From assembly GCF_007830185.1 (NCBI RefSeq), contig NZ_VLKZ01000002.1, positions 372,001-436,000 on the forward strand: 64,000 nucleotides of DNA. The letters are read 5' to 3'. The notes beneath the pieces are model-generated. The model was not told the origin of the DNA, searched no databases, and worked only from the letters and a program-made list of their open reading frames with translations. Within the stretch, counting starts at the first letter, position 1. Each line of letters begins with the position of its first letter. The stretch is from Halalkalibacter nanhaiisediminis. GTDB lineage: Bacteria; Bacillota; Bacilli; Bacillales; Bacillaceae_D. A program made the translations under genes and the position numbers. This document shows positions 18,480 through 29,015 of the stretch, piece after piece.

Positions 18480-19601
18480 TCACGTTAAACGATTTTTCAA
18501 CAATTTTACCGCTTCTTCAATTTCATTTTTCGTCGTGTATCGACCTAAACTAAAGCGAATTGTCCCTTTTCCTTCATCTTGTGAAATCCTCATCGCTTTT
18601 AACACTGGCGATAGTTTGACTTTACCTGAATGACAAGCAGAGCCTGTTGAAGCTGCTATTTCAGGAACTGCCTGTAATATTTCTTCCCCAATCCGATTTG
18701 CAAAGCTGACATTTAAGGTATTAGGGAGGCAGGCAGTCGGATGACCATTTAAACGGATTTGATTAGGAAAAGCTTCTTGAAGTAATCGGTAAAAGGTATC
18801 CCTTAATGCATGAATCTTACCCATGTTCACTAATTGTTCTTTTGCACTTTTACAAGCTGCTCCGAGTCCTACAATATGGAGGACATTCTCCGTTCCAGCT
18901 CTCATACCACTTTCATGCCCTGCACCGTGAATAATAGGGTCTAACTCCACTCCCTTTCGAATATAGAGTGCGCCAATCCCTTTTGGAGCATACAATTTAT
19001 GTCCAGCAATCGACATAAAATCCACGCCAATGTCTTTCACATTCACATTCACTTTCCCAATTGATTGCGCTGCATCTGTATGAAAGAAAATATTATGCTT
19101 CTTAGCTAACTTGCTAATTTCTGCTATCGGCTGTATTGTACCAATTTCATTATTAGCATGCATAACTGTAATTAAAATCGTATCTTTTCGGATTGCCTGT
19201 CTGATATCTTCTACAGATACTTGTCCATATTGATCGACATCAACATACGTTACCTTTGCCCCTTTTCTCTTCAGATACTCAAGTGGAGCATGTACCGCTG
19301 GATGCTCAATCGTTGTCGTAATAATATGGCTTCCTTTATGTGTGTTGCACTCATATACATTTTTGATCACATGGTTATTTGATTCACTGCCACCACTAGT
19401 GAAAATAATTTCGTCAGCTGTCGCTCCAATTAACGCTCCGGTCTGTCTCCTTGCAAACTCAACTGCTTTTTTTGCCTCACTGGCTGCAAAATGAGTCGTT
19501 GACGGGTTCCCATAATGACGTGTTAAAAATGGCGTCATCGCCTCGACTACTTCAGGAGCAAGAGGTGTGCTAGCATTATAATCTAAGTAAATTTGTTCCA
19601 T
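18480..19601 (-). CDS. Cysteine desulfurase (NifS/IscS type)
   Basis: A PLP enzyme that takes sulfur from cysteine and passes it as persulfide to Fe-S, thiamine or tRNA pathways. The PLP Lys is K202 in SIAGHKLYAPKG. HTDAAQS (about 174-180) supplies the PLP-contacting residues, and the catalytic Cys is C323 in STGSACHSG. The N-terminus IYLDYNASTPL is the family signature. At 373 aa it is slightly short but complete. GTGGGG lies near the ATG. No scaffold (IscU/SufU) is next to it. Bacilli have several NifS paralogues; this one cannot be tied to one pathway. A role in handling selenium for the selenoproteins at 44-47 kb is only a speculation. Confidence 0.92.
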   Translation of the reverse strand: MEQIYLDYNASTPLAPEVVEAMTPFLTRHYGNPSTTHFAASEAKKAVEFARRQTGALIGATADEIIFTSGGSESNNHVIKNVYECNTHKGSHIITTTIEHPAVHAPLEYLKRKGAKVTYVDVDQYGQVSVEDIRQAIRKDTILITVMHANNEIGTIQPIAEISKLAKKHNIFFHTDAAQSIGKVNVNVKDIGVDFMSIAGHKLYAPKGIGALYIRKGVELDPIIHGAGHESGMRAGTENVLHIVGLGAACKSAKEQLVNMGKIHALRDTFYRLLQEAFPNQIRLNGHPTACLPNTLNVSFANRIGEEILQAVPEIAASTGSACHSGKVKLSPVLKAMRISQDEGKGTIRFSLGRYTTKNEIEEAVKLLKNRLT

Positions 19602-19728
19602 AGTAACCCCACTATCTTTTATATGATTAAAATAAGTGTACCACGTACTGCAAGATAACTTAGATTTTTTGCTAACGTATAAAGTCTTTCATCTGACAAA
19701 TACTTATTGTAAAAGGAGTGAAGCGCAC

Positions 19729-19965
19729 ATGGAAATGAATTTAGATTCAAATGAAAGTGCTTTTCCTTGCCAAGTAACTGTTGATCCTGAAAATGGTGTC
19801 TATACGATTCGAACATTTGATACTAGTGGCCGCACATTTGCAGATGGTCATGCATTACTAGCTTGGGTCAAACGAAATTGGGAGCCGCTGCAGTTTCAGG
19901 ATCCGACTGTATATTTACATCTACTCCATTCTGTGAAAGAAGAAATTGGAGACTTTCCTTCATAA
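19729..19965 (+). CDS. Small hypothetical protein (78 aa)
   Basis: The ATG at 19729 follows AAAGGAG by 10 bases, so the longer frame from 19636 is rejected. The product is acidic and soluble, with one Cys. Two aromatic-rich segments, LLAWVKRNWEP and VYLHLLHSV, suggest a small alpha/beta domain. Divergent from the cysteine desulfurase gene, from which it is separated by about 130 bases. No family recognised. Confidence 0.65.
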   Translation: MEMNLDSNESAFPCQVTVDPENGVYTIRTFDTSGRTFADGHALLAWVKRNWEPLQFQDPTVYLHLLHSVKEEIGDFPS

Positions 19966-19998
19966 CCTTACAAAGCTTATTATGTCTAAAGATATTAA

Positions 19999-20035
19999 AA
20001 GCCAGTTATGAGTCAATTTCTCATAGCTGGCTAGT
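19999..20035. terminator. Bidirectional terminator before the methyltransferase
   Basis: AGCCAGTTATGAG pairs with CTCATAGCTGGCT (13 bp with one G-T pair) around a 7-base loop, placed between two convergent genes. Confidence 0.7.
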
Positions 20036-20084
20036 TGCGTGCATTGCTTTTGTATGTTCCCCCATATTTAACTTATGGATTATA

Positions 20085-21068
20085 CTATTTCTTTTTAAAG
20101 GCAAGCATATACCATCCGCCTTCTTTTACAACTGGGATGACATCCTTTAATTGGAATTTTGTTTGCCTCGCATATTCTTCTAACTCAGACTTAGAAGGCA
20201 CTGGATACATTTTTTCATGTGCTGACATGAAGCTATTAAAAGCCGAAGCAAAAGCTTGTCCGTGTTTTGATTCTACTAGAGGTGAAATGATAATAAGAAA
20301 CCCTTTTCGATTTAAACATTGATTTGCCTTCTGAAAAAGCTTAAATCGATCTTCCTCTGAGAAATAATATAATAAATTGTTCATCATTACGACATCATAT
20401 GATTTGTTGACGTCATATGTATGAATATCTCCTTGAACAATCGATATTAAGGTGCTTTCAACATCCTTTTGTGCTTTTTTAGCAACCTCTTCATCTACTT
20501 CTAGTCCACTTAGCTCAATCTTTGGAAATTTAACATGCAAGCGTTTTAAATAACCACCATACCCACAGCCGATATCAAAAACAGATCGAGCATGTAATTT
20601 CTTAATGTATTCAGAAATCTTTGGAAACGCTAACGTTTCTAGCAGAGCTGATGTCTGAGCCACCGTATCACCATAATCTGTCTCAAAGAAATTAATGTCT
20701 TTTCCTTGCATTAAATCTTTATATGAGAGCATAGTTGGAATATGGAGTTCCATCATCTCTTTTAATAATATTCCCACTGATGCTGGACTTTCCTTAGACA
20801 CATATTTAACTAGTTGTTTCTTTGCTTTGACTTTACCCTTACGCCCTTCTTTAAGATGTCCAAGTACAATTCCTACTTCTACCCAACGTTGAAGTAAATC
20901 TTGATTTAATTCATTCGCTTGTGCAACCTCTTCAACAAGAGCCCCTTTTTGAAAATGAGTAAACAAATCAAGACTGTAACCTAGATGAGCATGCCATGTT
21001 GGGAGAAAAGGCTCGTTTCGTTTCATCCATTTTCGTGCATTCCATAATCGCATATATTCGATTAGCAT
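20085..21068 (-). CDS. Class I SAM-dependent methyltransferase
   Basis: The SAM-binding fold starts with VFDIGCGYGGYLKRL near residue 165 (motif I). LSGLEVDE (motif II acid) and YDVVMMNNLLYYF follow. About 150 residues precede the fold, including a helical region resembling the winged-helix/dimerisation part of small-molecule O-methyltransferases. It ends 327 residues from the ATG. Only 11 bases separate it from the upstream FAD-monooxygenase gene, so both are surely cotranscribed. Together they would hydroxylate and then methylate a small aromatic or quinone-like molecule. Substrate unknown; no polyketide or prenyl gene is adjacent. Confidence 0.85.
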   Translation of the reverse strand: MLIEYMRLWNARKWMKRNEPFLPTWHAHLGYSLDLFTHFQKGALVEEVAQANELNQDLLQRWVEVGIVLGHLKEGRKGKVKAKKQLVKYVSKESPASVGILLKEMMELHIPTMLSYKDLMQGKDINFFETDYGDTVAQTSALLETLAFPKISEYIKKLHARSVFDIGCGYGGYLKRLHVKFPKIELSGLEVDEEVAKKAQKDVESTLISIVQGDIHTYDVNKSYDVVMMNNLLYYFSEEDRFKLFQKANQCLNRKGFLIIISPLVESKHGQAFASAFNSFMSAHEKMYPVPSKSELEEYARQTKFQLKDVIPVVKEGGWYMLAFKKK

Positions 21069-21079
21069 ATTCGTTCACC

Positions 21080-22378
21080 TCATTTATCAATTTGCCATGG
21101 ATAATCACTGGACGTTGAAAAAATATGTCGTTCAATCTCCTTTTGATGTAACGTCCTTTTCCCAGATGTCAATGCTTTTAAACCATCTAAAGCTTGGAAT
21201 GGCCACAAACCTGCTCCTGAAATATTAAGCATATGTTTAACATGTAACAACTCTGTTTCAACAAGCTTTTTAATCGCAGCAACTCTCAATTGCTGCCACC
21301 CTTTTCCTTGAATACCATACATGTATGCAGACATATGACTAAGCCAAGATAAGTAGTTGACACGCTCTTTTCTAACTGATTCAAACCATTGAAACAAACT
21401 GTACTCTGTCGCTTGATTTGTTTCATACATCCAACTAATTAATTCTCCAAGTATATCTGCGTCTTGAATAGCAAGGTTCATTCCTTCTCCAGCCATTGGA
21501 TGAACACTATGAGCAGCGTCTCCAATGATAATGATATTATCTACAAAATAACGATTGACAGTATGACGGATCGGCATCATAAGTTGAATTTCCTTCCACT
21601 TCTTAACTTGTTGAACGTATCCATCAAGCTTAGGCTGAAGTCGTATGTAATGATCATATACAGTTTGGAGACCTTCCTGCTTAAATTGCTTGTATTCACC
21701 AGGACGGATCAATAACACTGTTCTCACACGCTGATTTGGTAACGGAAATAAGCCGAGAAAACGAGTTTCATCAGCAATCATCTCACCATGATTCAAATTG
21801 GGTGGTGATGGAAAAGAAAAAGTTAAAAAATCATGCTGATATTTCTGCGTTTTTAAGGATACATTTTTACTCTTTCGTATTTTTGAGCCCCTACCGTCTG
21901 CCCCAACGATGATATTGGCACTAATCACGACAGTTTCTTCTTCTTTCTTAACGATCGCTTGATGATTTGACTTTAATTCAAGAAAGGTAGCAGGCTGCAT
22001 AAGATGAAAGCAGTCATATGCTATTGCTTCTTTTAACAGTAATTCTTTCAATCGATTATGCGGTATCATTGCAGCCGATTGAAATAGCGTAGGTAGTTTA
22101 CGATAAGACATAACGACATTTAACATTTCCTCATTTTTATCATTAAGCTCTTTTGTGATGATTTCTTGAAGTGGATTTACTTCTGGTTTTAAGACAGGAG
22201 CCAATCCTAATTGATTGAATATCATCAATGTTTTCGGTTGAAGAAGTTCACCTTTATAAATATGACCAAAGCCTGAATCTCTCTCAACAACCATAACACT
22301 AATGCTCTGTTTCACTAATTTGAGAGCAAGGCTTAATCCTGCAACGCCACCTCCAATAATTAATACCTCTACCTTCAT
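21080..22378 (-). CDS. FAD-dependent monooxygenase (class A flavoprotein hydroxylase)
   Basis: The Rossmann motif VLIIGGGVAGLSLALKL (about 5-21), the DG motif IIVGADGRGSKIRK (about 157-170) and the second FAD motif GDAAHSVHPMAGEGMNLAIQ near residue 290 are all intact. This is the UbiH/p-hydroxybenzoate-hydroxylase layout. The 432-residue protein has a ~100-residue C-terminal extension beyond the catalytic core. Such enzymes hydroxylate phenols or quinone precursors with NAD(P)H and O2. It is the first gene of a two-gene unit with the methyltransferase. Which metabolite is made is not evident. Confidence 0.88.
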   Translation of the reverse strand: MKVEVLIIGGGVAGLSLALKLVKQSISVMVVERDSGFGHIYKGELLQPKTLMIFNQLGLAPVLKPEVNPLQEIITKELNDKNEEMLNVVMSYRKLPTLFQSAAMIPHNRLKELLLKEAIAYDCFHLMQPATFLELKSNHQAIVKKEEETVVISANIIVGADGRGSKIRKSKNVSLKTQKYQHDFLTFSFPSPPNLNHGEMIADETRFLGLFPLPNQRVRTVLLIRPGEYKQFKQEGLQTVYDHYIRLQPKLDGYVQQVKKWKEIQLMMPIRHTVNRYFVDNIIIIGDAAHSVHPMAGEGMNLAIQDADILGELISWMYETNQATEYSLFQWFESVRKERVNYLSWLSHMSAYMYGIQGKGWQQLRVAAIKKLVETELLHVKHMLNISGAGLWPFQALDGLKALTSGKRTLHQKEIERHIFSTSSDYPWQIDK

Positions 22379-22564
22379 ACGTACTCACCACCTGTTTAAC
22401 CATTCCCTCTCGATACTTGACTCAAACAGGTTTTTGGTTGACTGTGTCAATGCTTGATATGTATTCTAAACTAATCAGAGATCTTTACACGATTTATCTA
22501 TTTCTCTATTAAAATGAAACGTATATAATAGAAAAAGCACGTTTTTAATAAAGGATGGCGTCTT

Positions 22565-23176
22565 GTGAAAAAATTCTTCTTACTCTTTATTAGTATAGTA
22601 ATTTGTATGATTGGCGTTGCTGTTTTTAGCTTTACACAAAATGATCAAGTAAGGCAAATGACGTACAAAACATTTCTTGGACAACATCATATTCCAAAAG
22701 AGTATGTTCCGATTTATCAAGAAGCAGCTGATCAGTATGAGATCCCGTGGGAGCTACTTGCAGCTGTTCATCGAGTCGAAACCATTTTTTCAACGATGGA
22801 TCCTATGGTGAGTCCTGTCGGTGCCCTTGGTCCTTTTCAATTTATGCCCCGAACATGGATTGGTTGGACTTATCCTGGAGGACGACTTGGTGAAATTGAT
22901 GAGGATATTGATCTAACTGATGTCGATTTAATAGCAGAGCATAATGGTTACGGCGTTGATGCAAGAGGAGTCGGTAGGGCAGATCCGTTTGATATATATG
23001 ATGCAACATATGCTGCAGCGAAGTATTTAGCAGACCATGGTGCAGCGGATGGCGATATTGAAGGAGCTTTGTTTGCCTATAACCAAAGTAATGACTATGT
23101 AGAAGAAGTGATGGGGTATTATAAAGCCTATGTAGATCATTATGAGCTTGTTTCTCTACCCGTTACAAAACATTAA
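22565..23176 (+). CDS. Lytic transglycosylase-like protein with N-terminal anchor
   Basis: Starts at a GTG after AAGGATG. The first ~25 residues form a signal anchor (KKFFLLFISIVICMIGVAVF). The domain from residue ~45 resembles the MltB/SLT_2 lytic transglycosylase fold: IPWELLAAVHRVET carries the catalytic-type Glu, then GALGPFQFMPRTWIG and a C-terminal AYNQSNDYVEEVM. It would cleave peptidoglycan glycan strands on the outer face of the membrane. At 203 aa it is a compact version. A long hairpin terminator follows. Confidence 0.87.
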   Translation: MKKFFLLFISIVICMIGVAVFSFTQNDQVRQMTYKTFLGQHHIPKEYVPIYQEAADQYEIPWELLAAVHRVETIFSTMDPMVSPVGALGPFQFMPRTWIGWTYPGGRLGEIDEDIDLTDVDLIAEHNGYGVDARGVGRADPFDIYDATYAAAKYLADHGAADGDIEGALFAYNQSNDYVEEVMGYYKAYVDHYELVSLPVTKH

Positions 23177-23178
23177 AC

Positions 23179-23254
23179 AAAGTCTGATGAATAGATACTT
23201 ATTTTGCCTGCTTTTAAAAAGGCAAAATAAATATCTATTTTATCAGACTTTTTT
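23179..23254 (+). terminator. Long hairpin terminator after the lytic transglycosylase
   Basis: An extended, imperfect inverted repeat. The outer arms AAAGTCTGAT and ATCAGACTTT enclose ATAGATA/TATCTAT and the inner ATTTTGCC/GGCAAAAT. It ends in six T. Confidence 0.8.
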
Positions 23255-23307
23255 CTATGACTATCATGAATTGGATAAGCATATATGTATTGATAAGAGG
23301 TGTAGAT

Positions 23308-23823
23308 ATGCTCAGCTCATTGGTCGTGCTTCTCCTTTCTATTCTTGTCAGTATAGACGGCTATATCATTGGTTTTTCATTTGGGTTAAAACGAATTCGC
23401 GTTCCAATCACGATCGTTGTATTGATTGCTTTATTTTCATCATTTGTGATTTTATTTTCAATGGGGATAGGTCATTTCATTGGAGATATTTTGCCAACAA
23501 ACGGAATTCAGAGCTTTGCTGGTATATTAATGATTGCGGTTGGTTTTTATAATATGGTCCATGATCTCCCTCTATATCGTCGCTCTTTTTTTCTCATGAT
23601 TGCCCTGTTCATGAATGTTGATAGCTTTAGTTACGGGATTCAAGCAGGACTCGCTGAGCGTTCCTTAAGCTTTGCACCTATTGCAGGCCTGTTAATATTT
23701 TTCGCAATGTTTATTGGAGTCATTCATGGACATGAAACAAAAAACAGGTTCATTCTACGCTATGTTAGACTACTTCCAAGTCTCCTATTTATTTTTCTTG
23801 GTTTAAGTAAGATTTTTTTTTGA
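23308..23823 (+). CDS. YtaF/MntP-like membrane protein
   Basis: The start at ATG 23308 follows GAGGTG, so the frame from 23257 is shortened to 171 residues. Six membrane segments are visible in two repeats. Each repeat carries an intramembrane acidic motif: VSIDGYIIGFSFGLK near residue 14 and NVDSFSYGIQAGL near 105. This is the pattern of the DUF204/MntP manganese exporters and of the sporulation membrane protein YtaF. Which of the two it is remains open. The loop HGHETKNRF is polar. It is alone, with its own terminator. Confidence 0.75.
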   Translation: MLSSLVVLLLSILVSIDGYIIGFSFGLKRIRVPITIVVLIALFSSFVILFSMGIGHFIGDILPTNGIQSFAGILMIAVGFYNMVHDLPLYRRSFFLMIALFMNVDSFSYGIQAGLAERSLSFAPIAGLLIFFAMFIGVIHGHETKNRFILRYVRLLPSLLFIFLGLSKIFF

Positions 23824-23843
23824 TTTCCTCTCTTCCTTTACAG

Positions 23844-23892
23844 ATGAAACAGCACACTCTAGTCAACCCAACTAGGTGTACTGTTTCATGAT
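23844..23892. terminator. Bidirectional terminator between convergent genes
   Basis: ATGAAACAG(C)ACAC..AGT pairs imperfectly with ACTAGGTGTACTGTTTCAT around CAACCCA, between the YtaF-like gene and the convergent hypothetical gene. Confidence 0.6.
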
Positions 23893-23898
23893 GTAAGA

Positions 23899-24303
23899 TC
23901 ATTTATTTAACGTTTTTTCATCTTGATTCTCTTTTTCCTTTAAAAAACCAATCTTATTTTTCGGTTTACTTGGATCTAGTCGTTTCACCGCCATAAGAAG
24001 AAAGCTAATTTGGGAAACATGCTGAATCAGCTCCACTCTACTGCCATTCTCTAATCGACCATAAAAGCGAATCAAACTCGGATCATAGTACCCGATATTT
24101 TCAATATGAAATTGGATCGTTTGTCCAAATGAAACAAGTCTGACTCCAACCTCTTGAAGATGATCAAGATTCTTTTCAAACTCACGAATCATATTTACAA
24201 GTTTTTCATAATATTGGCTAGCAAGTTCGGGATTTGTCGGGACTAATGCATGATAATCAACCTTATTAATGTCGTTTAATATAGGCACGTTTTTAACATC
24301 CAT
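23899..24303 (-). CDS. Hypothetical protein, DUF6173-like
   Basis: A 134-residue soluble protein. ATGs lie at 24312 (directly on the GGGGG) and 24303 (9 bases after it); the second is the better start. The middle, VGVRLVSFGQTIQFHIENIGYYDPS, is followed by VELIQHVSQISFLLMAVKR. I recall this pattern from a Bacillus family of unknown function, annotated as DUF6173 in related genomes; I cannot confirm it here. No catalytic residues or membrane segments are seen. Confidence 0.7.
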   Translation of the reverse strand: MDVKNVPILNDINKVDYHALVPTNPELASQYYEKLVNMIREFEKNLDHLQEVGVRLVSFGQTIQFHIENIGYYDPSLIRFYGRLENGSRVELIQHVSQISFLLMAVKRLDPSKPKNKIGFLKEKENQDEKTLNK

Positions 24304-24467
24304 TCCAACCATCCCCCTTTTACGATATATGTAATCTATTCGACAAAAATCTTAAAAGCCCTGCACTGGCGAAATAAAACTACTCCATTTTCAAAAAAAT
24401 TATAAAATAGCTGTTTTATTATTGGTTGTTTTACTATATACTGGTGAAGAAAATAAAATATCTTGTT

Positions 24468-24563
24468 AACTAGGGGAGTCCAATAAGTTGGGCTGAGAGA
24501 AAACGCGTTGAAGATTTTCGACCCTTTGGACCTGATCTGGCTCATACCAGCGTGGGGAAGTTA
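24468..24563 (+). ncRNA. TPP riboswitch (THI element)
   Basis: The conserved blocks are all present in order: ACTAGGGGAGTCC, GGGCTGAGAG, ACCCTTTGGACCTGATCTGG, then CATACCAGCGTGGGGAAG. It senses thiamine diphosphate. It lies 160 bases upstream of thiC with an intrinsic terminator between, so TPP binding should cause premature termination. Confidence 0.97.
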
Positions 24564-24603
24564 GACTATACACCAATAGTTATTACGACTACTTCTACAT
24601 TTC

Positions 24604-24642
24604 TAGCCTGGTCCATCCTTTTTTGGACCAGGCTATTTTATG
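24604..24642 (+). terminator. Riboswitch-controlled terminator before thiC
   Basis: A 12-bp perfect stem (TAGCCTGGTCCA with TGGACCAGGCTA) around an 8-base T-rich loop, followed by TTTTATGT. It is 40 bases after the TPP aptamer and is the likely expression platform. Confidence 0.85.
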
Positions 24643-24719
24643 TACTCCCGTATTCCCTTCTATGTTCTAGATCTCGTCCTTATTAAAAATAAGTTTCAGC
24701 ACTTTAAAAGGAGAGATGA

Positions 24720-26507
<1,788 letters not shown>

Positions 26508-26527
26508 CTTTCTTGGGAGGTTTTGAT

Positions 26528-26695
26528 ATGAAGGTCGGTCAAATTGAAAAGGAAATTGATCAACTAGAATGGAATCTTGCTCTTCTTAAAAATCGCTTAA
26601 CAATGATTCAACAAAACTGTAATCATCAATTTAAAGGCGATCAAATCTCGCAAAAATGCGTGAAATGTAATAAAGTTAATGTCTTATATTATTAA
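26528..26695 (+). CDS. Small zinc-ribbon-like protein (55 aa)
   Basis: Starts at ATG 26528, 8 bases after GGGAGG, and lies 20 bases after thiC, so it should be cotranscribed and under the same riboswitch. The N-terminal half is a helix (EKEIDQLEWNLALLKNRL). The C-terminal half has NCNHQFKG then QKCVKCNK, a Cys/His plus CxxC arrangement typical of a small zinc-binding fold. No function recognised. Whether it contributes to thiamine synthesis is unknown. Confidence 0.75.
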   Translation: MKVGQIEKEIDQLEWNLALLKNRLTMIQQNCNHQFKGDQISQKCVKCNKVNVLYY

Positions 26696-26710
26696 GCAAA
26701 ATAGTAGAAA

Positions 26711-26750
26711 AAACTGCCTGGGCTTCAAAATGAAGTCGGGCAGTTTTTTT
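26711..26750 (+). terminator. Terminator of the thiC unit
   Basis: AAACTGCC and GGGCAGTTT with an inner CTTC/GAAG stem, followed by seven T, just after the zinc-ribbon gene. Confidence 0.85.
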
Positions 26751-26795
26751 AGTGAAAAGGAGAGCATATGGACCTCCATCTATTAAAAGATTGTA

Positions 26796-27050
26796 TTAAA
26801 CATTCACTCTAACTCTACTATGCTCTTTTGCTACAGAAACTTCGTAGTAATACTCTTCTTCCTCATCTACACGATCGACAATAATTAACACATCTTCAAA
26901 TGAAACAGAATGATTCTCTGTTTGATTATCGACCATAAACTTAATAATTCGCTCAATCTCATTATTAATTTTCGTATTCAACTCTTCTTCCGTTATTCGT
27001 TTATTTCTACTACACTCATGAAACTCTATTGGATAGTTTGGTAACTTCAT
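26796..27050 (-). CDS. Small acidic hypothetical protein
   Basis: Two adjacent ATGs follow GGAGG; the second (27050) is at the better distance, giving 84 residues. The protein is acidic with a patch DRVDEEEEYYYEVSVAKEH near the C-terminus and a helical N-terminal half. One Cys; no membrane segment. Likely a small alpha/beta protein. No known family recognised. It is flanked by the thiC terminator and a divergent PAP2 gene. Confidence 0.7.
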   Translation of the reverse strand: MKLPNYPIEFHECSRNKRITEEELNTKINNEIERIIKFMVDNQTENHSVSFEDVLIIVDRVDEEEEYYYEVSVAKEHSRVRVNV

Positions 27051-27311
27051 CATAATCCTCCACTCATCATATATAGTTTATTATATTACAAAATAATGCT
27101 ACATCTCTAGAGGTATTATGATCGTTTATCAAAACTAATTTTTCTTGCAACTATCCTTTTATCATAGTTTTATACAATGACCATCATTTATTATCTATTT
27201 TGGGTTTTCTATCCTATAATCATCACTATTTTCTTTTATTTTTTATATCTCACATGTTTGTCATTCAAGCGGGAATGATATGTATATCTATAAAATAAGG
27301 AGAAGATCCTC

Positions 27312-27815
27312 ATGGATTACAAAATGTTTAGTGCATTTAATCGGCTGGCGGGGCGTTATTCTTTATTAGATATGTTAATGATATTGATATCAAATAAAGT
27401 TCATTATATGTTTATTTTTGTGTTAATAAGCATGTTATTTGGTAATCGTTCACACAAAAAAGTTGCCTACTCCTCGATTTCATCTGCAATAGTTACTTTG
27501 TTCATTAGCTTTGTAATTAAATTGTTCTCTTTTAAATACCGTCCCTTTGTGAAACATCGTGTTGGCATACTCCTTCCCTCAAAAACGGACTCCTCGTTTC
27601 CGAGTAAACATACTCTACTAGTTTTTGCTATTGCTACTTCAATCTTTCTTCGTGAGCGTGTTCTCGGATCAATCTTATTGGCGATATCTACACTAACGGG
27701 ATTTTCACGAATATGGGTAGGTCATCATTATCCATCTGATATTATCGGAAGTGCTTTTATTAGCAGCATGACCGGCATCATCATGAACAAAACTTTTAAA
27801 AATAATGCTTCATAG
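27312..27815 (+). CDS. PAP2-type phosphatase, probable undecaprenyl-diphosphatase
   Basis: An integral membrane phosphatase. The three PAP2 motifs are complete: KLFSFKYRP (about 76-84), SFPSKH (about 96-101) and SRIWVGHHYPSD (about 137-148), with the catalytic His residues in the last two. Five to six membrane segments are predicted in 167 aa. BcrC-type enzymes dephosphorylate undecaprenyl diphosphate to recycle the cell-wall lipid carrier and protect against bacitracin. AAGGAG precedes the ATG. The assignment to BcrC rather than another PAP2 phosphatase is by size and layout only. Confidence 0.85.
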   Translation: MDYKMFSAFNRLAGRYSLLDMLMILISNKVHYMFIFVLISMLFGNRSHKKVAYSSISSAIVTLFISFVIKLFSFKYRPFVKHRVGILLPSKTDSSFPSKHTLLVFAIATSIFLRERVLGSILLAISTLTGFSRIWVGHHYPSDIIGSAFISSMTGIIMNKTFKNNAS

Positions 27816-27899
27816 GATAAGGGATAAGACAAATACTTTGAATACTTTTAAATTGTTAAGGAAACGATATCACATAACGAATGTAAGGAGGTCACTCTA

Positions 27900-28085
27900 A
27901 TGAACACACAACGTGCACAGGAAATTATTGATTCACCTGTTACGGTCGATGTCACCTACAAAGGTAAACCAATCTATATTCAGAATGTAAACGGAGATAA
28001 TGAAACAGCGCGAATTTTTCCTCTTGATGAACCTGAAAATGAACAAGAGGTTCCTTTAACTTACTTAGAAGAACACGAAAGTTAG
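27900..28085 (+). CDS. sspH: H-type small acid-soluble spore protein
   Basis: A 61-residue SASP-H. The N-terminus MNTQRAQEIIDSPV and the middle GKPIYIQNVN are the family signature. ATARIFPLDEP in related proteins corresponds here to ETARIFPLDEP. Such proteins are made in the developing forespore and held in the dormant spore. AAGGAGG precedes the ATG. A TGAATA box lies about 60 bases upstream, but no clear sigma-G -10 partner was found. A decayed copy of the same gene lies about 1 kb downstream at 29016-29075. Confidence 0.93.
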   Translation: MNTQRAQEIIDSPVTVDVTYKGKPIYIQNVNGDNETARIFPLDEPENEQEVPLTYLEEHES

Positions 28086-28097
28086 AATTCCAAAGAT

Positions 28098-28131
28098 AAA
28101 ACACCGTTAATTTTACTTGACGGTGTTTTAA
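28098..28131 (+). terminator. Terminator of sspH
   Basis: AAAACACCGT pairs with ACGGTGTTTT (10 bp) around a 12-base loop, 13 bases after the sspH stop. A near-identical hairpin recurs at 29171-29200. Confidence 0.8.
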
Positions 28132-28283
28132 GGATGATGAAACAACTGGGAAAGAAGAAATGAACGGATTACATCTAACTAATTAATATTTAGTAAATAT
28201 ATGATCGATGTCCATTCCCTTTTAAACAAAACTTGGGACTTAAAATTTTAAACTACGTCGATAAACCTCTATGTTTAATAAAT

Positions 28284-28922
28284 TTATTTCCTAACATGTA
28301 AAAAAGGATTATGGTCCGTTTCTTTGCCAATTGTTGTTACACCATCATGTCCTGGTAATACATATGTATCATTAGGCAATGTTAAAAGCTTGTTATGAAT
28401 ACTTTTTAGAAGCTGTTGTTCTTGACCGCCTTTTAAGTCCGTGCGGCCAATTCCACCTTCAAAGAGCGTATCTCCAACAATAATAAAGCCATCCTCCTCA
28501 AAATAAAAGCTGACACTACCTGGAGAATGACCAGGGGTTTCAAGCAAATAAAATTGGAATCCTTCAATTGAAAGCTCTCCCTCTTTTGTAAACAACTGAT
28601 CTGCATGTTTCACAATAATTGGCTGAACACCTTCAAAAATAGCTGAACCATTTAATGATGGGTTCGGCAGCCATTTCTTTTCGGCTTGGTGAAGATACAC
28701 AGGTATACTGTATTCTTCACGGATAGGATCAACTGCACCAATATGATCAAAATGTGCATGAGTAAGCAGGATCGCTTTAGGTTGAAGTCGCTTTTTTTGT
28801 ACAAACTGAATAATTTTATTTTTCTCTTCGCCAGGATCGATGATTAAACATGACCCCTCATTGTTATAGACAATATACGCATTTGTTTGAAGCGGCCCTA
28901 GTGGCAGCTGAATCCATTCCAT
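28284..28922 (-). CDS. MBL-fold metallohydrolase (YqgX/glyoxalase II-like)
   Basis: A binuclear-zinc hydrolase. The motif THAHFDHIG (about 54-62) supplies metal ligands. ETPGHSPGSV (about 128-137), GDTLFEGGIGRTDL (about 150-163) and the final PGHDG add the remaining His/Asp ligands. The domain order and length (212 aa) match B. subtilis YqgX, a glyoxalase II-like enzyme acting on thioesters such as S-lactoylbacillithiol. The exact thiol substrate is inference. The gene is single and convergent with sspH. Confidence 0.92.
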   Translation of the reverse strand: MEWIQLPLGPLQTNAYIVYNNEGSCLIIDPGEEKNKIIQFVQKKRLQPKAILLTHAHFDHIGAVDPIREEYSIPVYLHQAEKKWLPNPSLNGSAIFEGVQPIIVKHADQLFTKEGELSIEGFQFYLLETPGHSPGSVSFYFEEDGFIIVGDTLFEGGIGRTDLKGGQEQQLLKSIHNKLLTLPNDTYVLPGHDGVTTIGKETDHNPFLHVRK

Positions 28923-29015
28923 TATGTCACCTCTTAATCACCATTGTATCATGTGATTAGTTTACTACTTAAGAGCTATTAATTATATCATTTATGAGCT
29001 TCGTCTTGCTGTTTC

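Noticed and set aside
24336-24545. 69-codon minus-strand frame over the TPP riboswitch
   Set aside because: It is antisense to a clearly recognisable structured RNA and has no supporting features.
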